Of a stretch of DNA of 64,000 nt, positions 58,891 through 64,000 are shown piece by piece (within the stretch, counting starts at the first letter, position 1; every line of letters begins with the position of its first letter). Below the pieces are notes generated by a model, which was given only the letters and a program-made list of their open reading frames with translations, was not told the origin of the DNA and made no database searches. A program made the translations under genes and the position numbers. Location of the stretch: NCBI GenBank assembly GCA_963932465.1, contig OZ010794.1, positions 439,519,502 through 439,583,501 on the forward strand, in the 5' to 3' direction. Source of the DNA: Maratus speciosus (lineage: Eukaryota > Arthropoda > Arachnida > Araneae > Salticidae).

Positions 58891-60062
58891 TGAATTGGTG
58901 CTAAATTGACGTAATTTCTTGTATTATTTAAATGATTTAATTGACGTGATTTACATAGAAGAAAGTTTTGTGATGGCCACAACATATTAGTTTTCCTTTA
59001 AAGAAAGAAACAAACAAACAGATGATTTTATTTTCTGGGCCAAATAACAGAAGACAAAGTTAAATTTCAGAGAAGTTATCAGCTATGCAATTATATGGGC
59101 AACTCCTTTAACAACTATTCCTAAATAACAACAAATATTTGAACCACAATCACAAAATAACTATACATAAAAAACTCCAGACATTATAGTTTAGATTTCA
59201 AATAACTGATTACAGATTTTATTATTTATCTGTGAAAGTAATTTAGATTTTTAAAACATTACAAAGTTCAATTTGTAACAACTCATTAATTTTTTTGTGA
59301 AGCAGCACTTATAAAATAGCAGCATAATAACCAACTTAATGAAAAATATGTATTTTTTGCAATTAAAAAGAAAAATTCAAATCGAATATTCAGAAACTGA
59401 ATTAGAACACTGAAATATCCAAGTATGTAGACATAATATATATATATATATATACATATATGCAGTACACTCCCTCAAATCTGCACTGCTTGGAACCAGA
59501 GGTTGTGCAGATTTTAGCATTTTGCAGATTTCTGGTCACTGCTTTGTTTACATTAAATAGTAATCTGAATGCAATAATGCAATTGAAATTATAATGAATG
59601 CTTATGGTATAGTAAAATACTAAAATAATTAATTAAAATAATAAAAATTAAGAAAATTGAATTAATGATTAAAATATTAAAAGTAAAGATCAAGTAAATA
59701 ATTAATAATGTATAACTAAATAGGCATAATAATGATGAGATAATTTTTTCTTCAATTATTCAATGAATTATCTTATCATCATGAGATATTTTAAGAATAA
59801 AAGAGAATTGGGAAATTATCACAAAAGAAAGATTAATACTTTATAAACAAAAATGCCGATGGTAAAATTATAGCAACTTGAAATTAAATTTCGGACACTA
59901 AAAGCTGTAGATTTTGGCGCTTGCTATTTTGAGAATTTTTTTTCTGCAAGATGTTCTTTTCGGATGAAAAATTCAAATAAAAACATCCGGCCAAATGAGT
60001 CCAGTTCAACTTGCATTCTCTTAAAAATAACTTACGAAGTTGATATAAATTATTTGGCATCT
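58891..60062. other. AT-rich spacer with a Tigger-like fragment
   Basis: A TA microsatellite at 59438-59460 precedes a Tigger-like left end ACTCCCTCAAATCTGCAC (59468-59485). Homology to the reverse complement of 43489-44120 continues to about 59800. No gene. Confidence 0.5.
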
Positions 60063-60922
60063 AAGATGAGCAGGGTTCGTTGATATATATCAATCAATAT
60101 ATATCTTGATATGTTATCATGATATATATCCGATATTTATTTTCAAGATATCAAGATGTGCGACATTTTCAATATTTTTCTATATTTAATATTTATATTT
60201 CCAAAGTATCACTGTGCAAGATATTTTTGATATTTTCAGTCAAAACAAGTGCAAATGAAATTCCCAACTGTTATTGGCTGTGTTGTTCTGTAAAAAAAGA
60301 ATTTTTGTCTCTGATAGGGACTTTTTTAGCTGAAGAAGAAAACAAATATCTTTTCCTAGTTTTATGTTGGAATTTTTTACTTTTATCCGTAGATTATGAG
60401 GGACATAATTAATTCAGAACAGACATTAAAAGATATACTGTCTAATTTAGATACTCAATTATATGTTATACATACAGCTTCATTATAAAAGAATGTGTTC
60501 TGGTATTATGTATCTGGTATATGATTTAGTTCAGTTTAAATTGTACAGCATAATACAAAATAAAAACTAAGATAAACTTACATTTATGTTAAAAATTTTT
60601 AAGTAAAACAATATTTTGTATTTAAAATTTTGTTTTATAAATTTCTAATTTCTTGATAATTGATACTGTATCCTATAACATTTTCTTTTATATATATATA
60701 AGTGTAAAAAGCAAATTGTTTCTGTTTTCAATTAGTTATCTTCAGTTTTGTTCCAAGTAAAAAAAAAAAAAAAAAAGGAAAAGAAAAATGTGCTTTATAT
60801 TATTAGTATCTAGTATTTAAGTTCTCATGTTAAGTGCAATATGTTTTAGTTTCTAATTTATACTGTGCTTGAAAATATTTATTATCAGCAGTAAGTTGAC
60901 CATTTTGAAAATATTGGATATA

Positions 60923-63117
60923 CAGTGAAACTCGTTTAAGATACGCCCGCTTAAGATACGAAATATTTTCGGTCCCTTGAAAACAGCCTATTACACCTGT
61001 GTAAAATTACCCGCTTAATATACGTACGCATAAGATACGATCCCGCTTAATATACGAAGAAAATTTGTCCCTTGATGTCAAAAAACCCGCTTAATATACG
61101 AAATGGTGCTTATGAAATATTTAAAGTATAGAGAAAAGCACTTTCTTGGACTGAAAAATTAAATGTCTGAAGGAAATAATTACGCCGAGAATGTGATAAG
61201 CAAGACTGTCTTTGCCAAATCTGTGGGAATATACGAGTCAACACTTCGAGCTCTGTTAAAAAATAGACAGAAACTGGAAAACAGTCTATCAGCTGGAGGC
61301 TCAGGCAGAAAGAAAATTAAGGTGGCAAATTTCGAAGAATTGGAGAAGATTTCATTTGAGTGTTCACCCAAACCCAATCGACGAACATCCCAACTAACGG
61401 GCACATTGGCCTGCGAAATTGCTACGCGTCTTGGAGTGGATTTCACGCCTAGCAACAGTTGGCCACATTGCTTCAGACAAAGATACGGCTTAGTTTAATA
61501 GGAACATGTGCGAAGAGTGTACAGTTGTAAAGGTAGATGATGTCAGTTGTTGGAAAAATAACGTGCTCGCGGCTGCTGTTGAAAAATTACTCAAGATGCA
61601 ATATTTACAATGTCGATGAGATGGGCCATTTTTTAAAATTAATGCCTGATTAAAAAAAATGGCGTTTAAAGGTGAGAGATTTAATGGAGGCAAACTGAGC
61701 AAAGAACGTATCACTGTTCTCGTTGGATCAAATATGAGCGGGACAAATAAATTAAAACCCCTCATCATCGGCGAGTCGCGGAATCCTCGCTGTTTTAAAA
61801 ATGCTAGAAATCTTCCCTGCGATTATGAAAGTCAAGCCGAAGCATGGATGACAAGCGATATATTCGTCAAGTGGATCCGCAAGTTCGATGAACGAATGGA
61901 AAAAGAATCCAGGAAAGTATTGTGTCTCGCCGACAACAGTACCGTCCAATCCAAGGATATCCCCAGCTTACAAAACATCGAACTAGTCTTTTTACCTCAC
62001 AATGCGACTAGTGTGGTTCAATCCTTGGATTAAGGCACAATTCATGTTCTCAAAATGAAATACAAAAGTCGTGTCGTTGTACGTCATCTACACCAAATAG
62101 ATCATCGCGTAAAGAAACTGTCCTGCCCAACCAGTAAGCCTATTAACCTCTTGGACCCCACGCATTTCCTGAGTGTGTTCTGGGAAGACGTAACATCAAC
62201 CGCCACTGAGAACTGATTCTGTAAAGTCTTTGACGTAGCAAAACGTTGACATCAGAGAAGAATCAGCATCAAGAAGAATGCAAAGATTGGGACTCATTTG
62301 TCAAAATTGACGATCAGGTTGTAACAAGTAAAGTTCGTTCTATCGCAGATATAATCGCAAACGTGAAAAGTTCGGATGAAGCTAGGCTTTCAGGAGAAGC
62401 AGAAGACGATGCAGATGAAGAAACGGATGTACCAGCCATACCATCATTCGCATCTGTAATGAGCTCGTTCAGCTTACTTTATGGTACGCCTCTTCGATGG
62501 ATGCTGGTCCCTCCGTCGAAGATTTTTTTCCTACCACATCAACAAGGCAGAAAACTTCATGATAAAATCTCGCTCTACGCTGCACCAAACCAAGGCAAAC
62601 GACTTTTTTTTCAACAAACTAAAACTACTTCACATACTTTAATTTTGATAATGTATCAAATAATTATTGTTCCTGGAATAGATTTAGTTTGTCTTTCTAA
62701 AAAAAAATTATGAAAATCTATTATTTTTCCTCTTTAAGTATGTAGTATATTTTAGTTTCTGTTTTCTAAAGATTAACAAAAATTTCGTTTTATTGTCTTT
62801 TTTTGATTTGGCAGAGAGTATTGCATAAAGGCATTTAAATTTTGTTATTGTACAAACAGTGATTCAATAAAGTTTTGGAGAAAAAGAAAGCTATTCTTCA
62901 TTTCAAAATATAAAACTCAAATTTCTTAGAATATCTAAAAATCGTTAGAAATGGGTAAGATGAGAGTTATAAATGGCTAAAATACGTTAATAACAATGTG
63001 CACTGGCTTTATATGCATTATTCCTCGAGAATCTATGAAATCCGGATGAGATACGATCCCGCTTAAGATACGAAATGCTCTCGGTCCCTTGATTCGTATC
63101 TTAAACGAGTTTCACTG
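60923..63117 (+). mobile_element. pogo/Tigger element, full-length but dead
   Basis: 2195 bp with inverted tips CAGTGAAACTCGTTTAAGAT and the complement of ATCTTAAACGAGTTTCACTG, TA on both sides (60921-60922 and 63118-63119). CCGCTTAA(T/G)ATACGA words repeat several times inside both ends, probably transposase binding sites. It carries a transposase pseudogene. It inserted into the hAT-type element and is therefore the younger of the two. Confidence 0.9.
61163..62700 (+). pseudogene. pogo/Tigger transposase, disrupted
   Basis: Three reading-frame blocks. 61163-61498: N-terminal CENP-B-type DNA-binding region (STLRALLKNRQKLE, then KKIKVANFEELEKI and the CENP-B box region LGVDFTPSNSW, FRQRYGLV). 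About 61600-62033: the DDE core with YNVDEMGHF (first Asp), ERITVLVGSNMSG, PLIIGESRNPRCFK, and LCLADNS at the second Asp (usually DNCPAH, here changed to DNSTVQ), then LVFLPHNATSVVQSLD followed by an in-frame TAA where Gln is expected. 62246-62713: C-terminal tail with acidic sequence. Frameshifts separate the blocks. The family assignment is firm and the protein cannot be functional. Confidence 0.9.
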
Positions 63118-63206
63118 TATATCGAAAATATCGGATATATATCAAAATATCGGATATTTTTGATATTTTCGAAAATATCATGATATTTACGAACCCTGAA
63201 GATGAG

Positions 63207-63836
63207 ACAACAGAAATAATACTTTCAAAATAAATTTTTAAAGTATAACATCAAGTATTATCTAAATTTTTTAATGCTAAAAACAAAATTTTAAGTTCAA
63301 TTTTATTTGATGCACTAAAATTTTTTATTGTTGGCACGTCATGATAACATAAAACATACTTTTGGAAATATTTGGCATGTGGATGCGAAAAGGCTCGTCC
63401 CTGACTTAGGCTATTATTATAGAGATGGCACTTTAATTGGTGGCCAAAAGAAATAGCATATCGGGGGCTAATAAAAAGTATTCAACACTTTCAAACATTT
63501 ATAGTAGAGAGTAGAAGAGTACTTGAGAGAAAAATAATTACAATAAAAAATCTAGCTGACTTATAGCACAAACAATAGAGATAATGAAAAGATTGTATTA
63601 AATCAAAGTTTTTCCTTAACAGAATCTTCAAAACTTTAAATCTGAATATCTTTTTTGCATGCCTGAAAATTGAAATCACACTATTGACATTATTTAGAAT
63701 TTAATAACTGTAGTTAAATTTTAATCAAAGTTGCATAATTTGGTATTTGTTTACTTGTCTATGAATCACTTTCTATAAAAATAACCTGTCACCAAACATT
63801 ATACATAACATCAATAACAGATAAACATCTATCCTA
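63207..63836. other. AT-rich spacer, no gene seen
   Basis: No supported feature; the minus-strand frame at 63491-63679 is low-complexity. Confidence 0.4.
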
Positions 63837-63840
63837 TTAA

Positions 63841-64000
63841 CCCTTAAATGCCTGGTGTTGCTTTTCGGCAACATACCCAATTTAGGCTCTAAAATACTAT
63901 TAGAATAATATTGAAGCTATAATGCCTAATGTTGCCATTAAAATACATTCTGAAAATATTATTAAATCGATTGTCAACATGTAGATGGCAACACTTGTAC
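63841..64000. mobile_element. TTAA-flanked MITE, family B, cut by window end
   Basis: TTAA at 63837-63840, then CCCTTAAATGCCTG. The sequence matches the reverse complement of the right half of 27346-27848 (GCTTTTCGGCAACATACCC, then GCTATAATGCCTAATGTTGCC). The other end lies beyond 64000. Confidence 0.8.

Larger units (their letters stand above)
60071..63198. mobile_element. hAT-type element, interrupted by a Tigger element
   Basis: Tips CAGGGTTCGTTGATATATATC and the complement of the right end, CAGGGTTCGTAAATATCATG, with a perfect 8-bp target duplication AAGATGAG (60063-60070 and 63199-63206). GATATAT/ATATCGG words fill both ends. Without the nested element the host would be about 930 bp, a non-autonomous size. 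The open frame at 60119-60412 in its left part has no transposase motif. Confidence 0.82.

Overview
This is an AT-rich, intron- and transposon-dominated stretch of an animal nuclear genome. The only clearly recognisable cellular genes are the 3' end of a TFIIF-alpha (RAP74, GTF2F1) gene with animal-type GT-AG introns, and a processed copy of an SR-protein kinase. The repeat fauna (Penelope-like elements, hAT, pogo/Tigger, TTAA-type piggyBac-like MITEs, a tRNA-derived SINE) and the composition suggest an arthropod, but the sequence alone does not fix the taxon. There are no operons and no bacterial, organellar or viral gene clusters.

Layout. 1-2245: two copies of a diverged repeat that keeps a short reading frame. 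2246-4333: a 5'-truncated Penelope-like retroelement (reverse transcriptase plus GIY-YIG) on the minus strand, broken by one in-frame stop. 4330-8910: a degenerate tandem array (about 1.6 kb period) carrying two copies of a 264-bp foldback MITE and a TTAA-flanked MITE. 8911-11540: AT-rich DNA with a long hairpin at 10584-10744. 11541-17888: a possible composite element holding a degenerate ~33-bp minisatellite, a 2.55 kb TA-flanked element and a hAT-like element. Part of it is repeated in inverted orientation at 21680-23605, which supplies natural empty sites. 23633-27752: an SR-protein kinase retropseudogene between two nearly identical 0.7 kb direct repeats. 28863-36500: further TIR elements and diverged tandem repeats. 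38274-53614: three 3' exons of GTF2F1 on the minus strand, separated by introns of about 9.4 and 5.6 kb full of MITEs, a SINE, a Tigger remnant, a second Penelope-like element and a hAT element with a perfect 8-bp target duplication. 54002-58318: a 4.3 kb foldback element with ~845-bp arms, inserted into a 145-bp tandem array with a 4-bp duplication. 60071-63198: a hAT-type element (perfect 8-bp target duplication) into which a pogo/Tigger element with a dead transposase has inserted. The window ends inside another TTAA-flanked element.

How the parts work together. GTF2F1 is the only gene likely to be under selection; its C-terminal winged-helix domain is complete here and its upstream exons were not found in the window. 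Almost everything else is mobile DNA in various states of decay, and its value lies in nested insertions, exact target duplications and paralogous empty sites that allow insertion histories to be read. I found no convincing new functional multi-gene system. The most unusual structures are the 4.3 kb foldback element, the kinase retrocopy bracketed by long direct repeats, the ~33-bp minisatellite and the coexistence of at least three TTAA-type MITE families.
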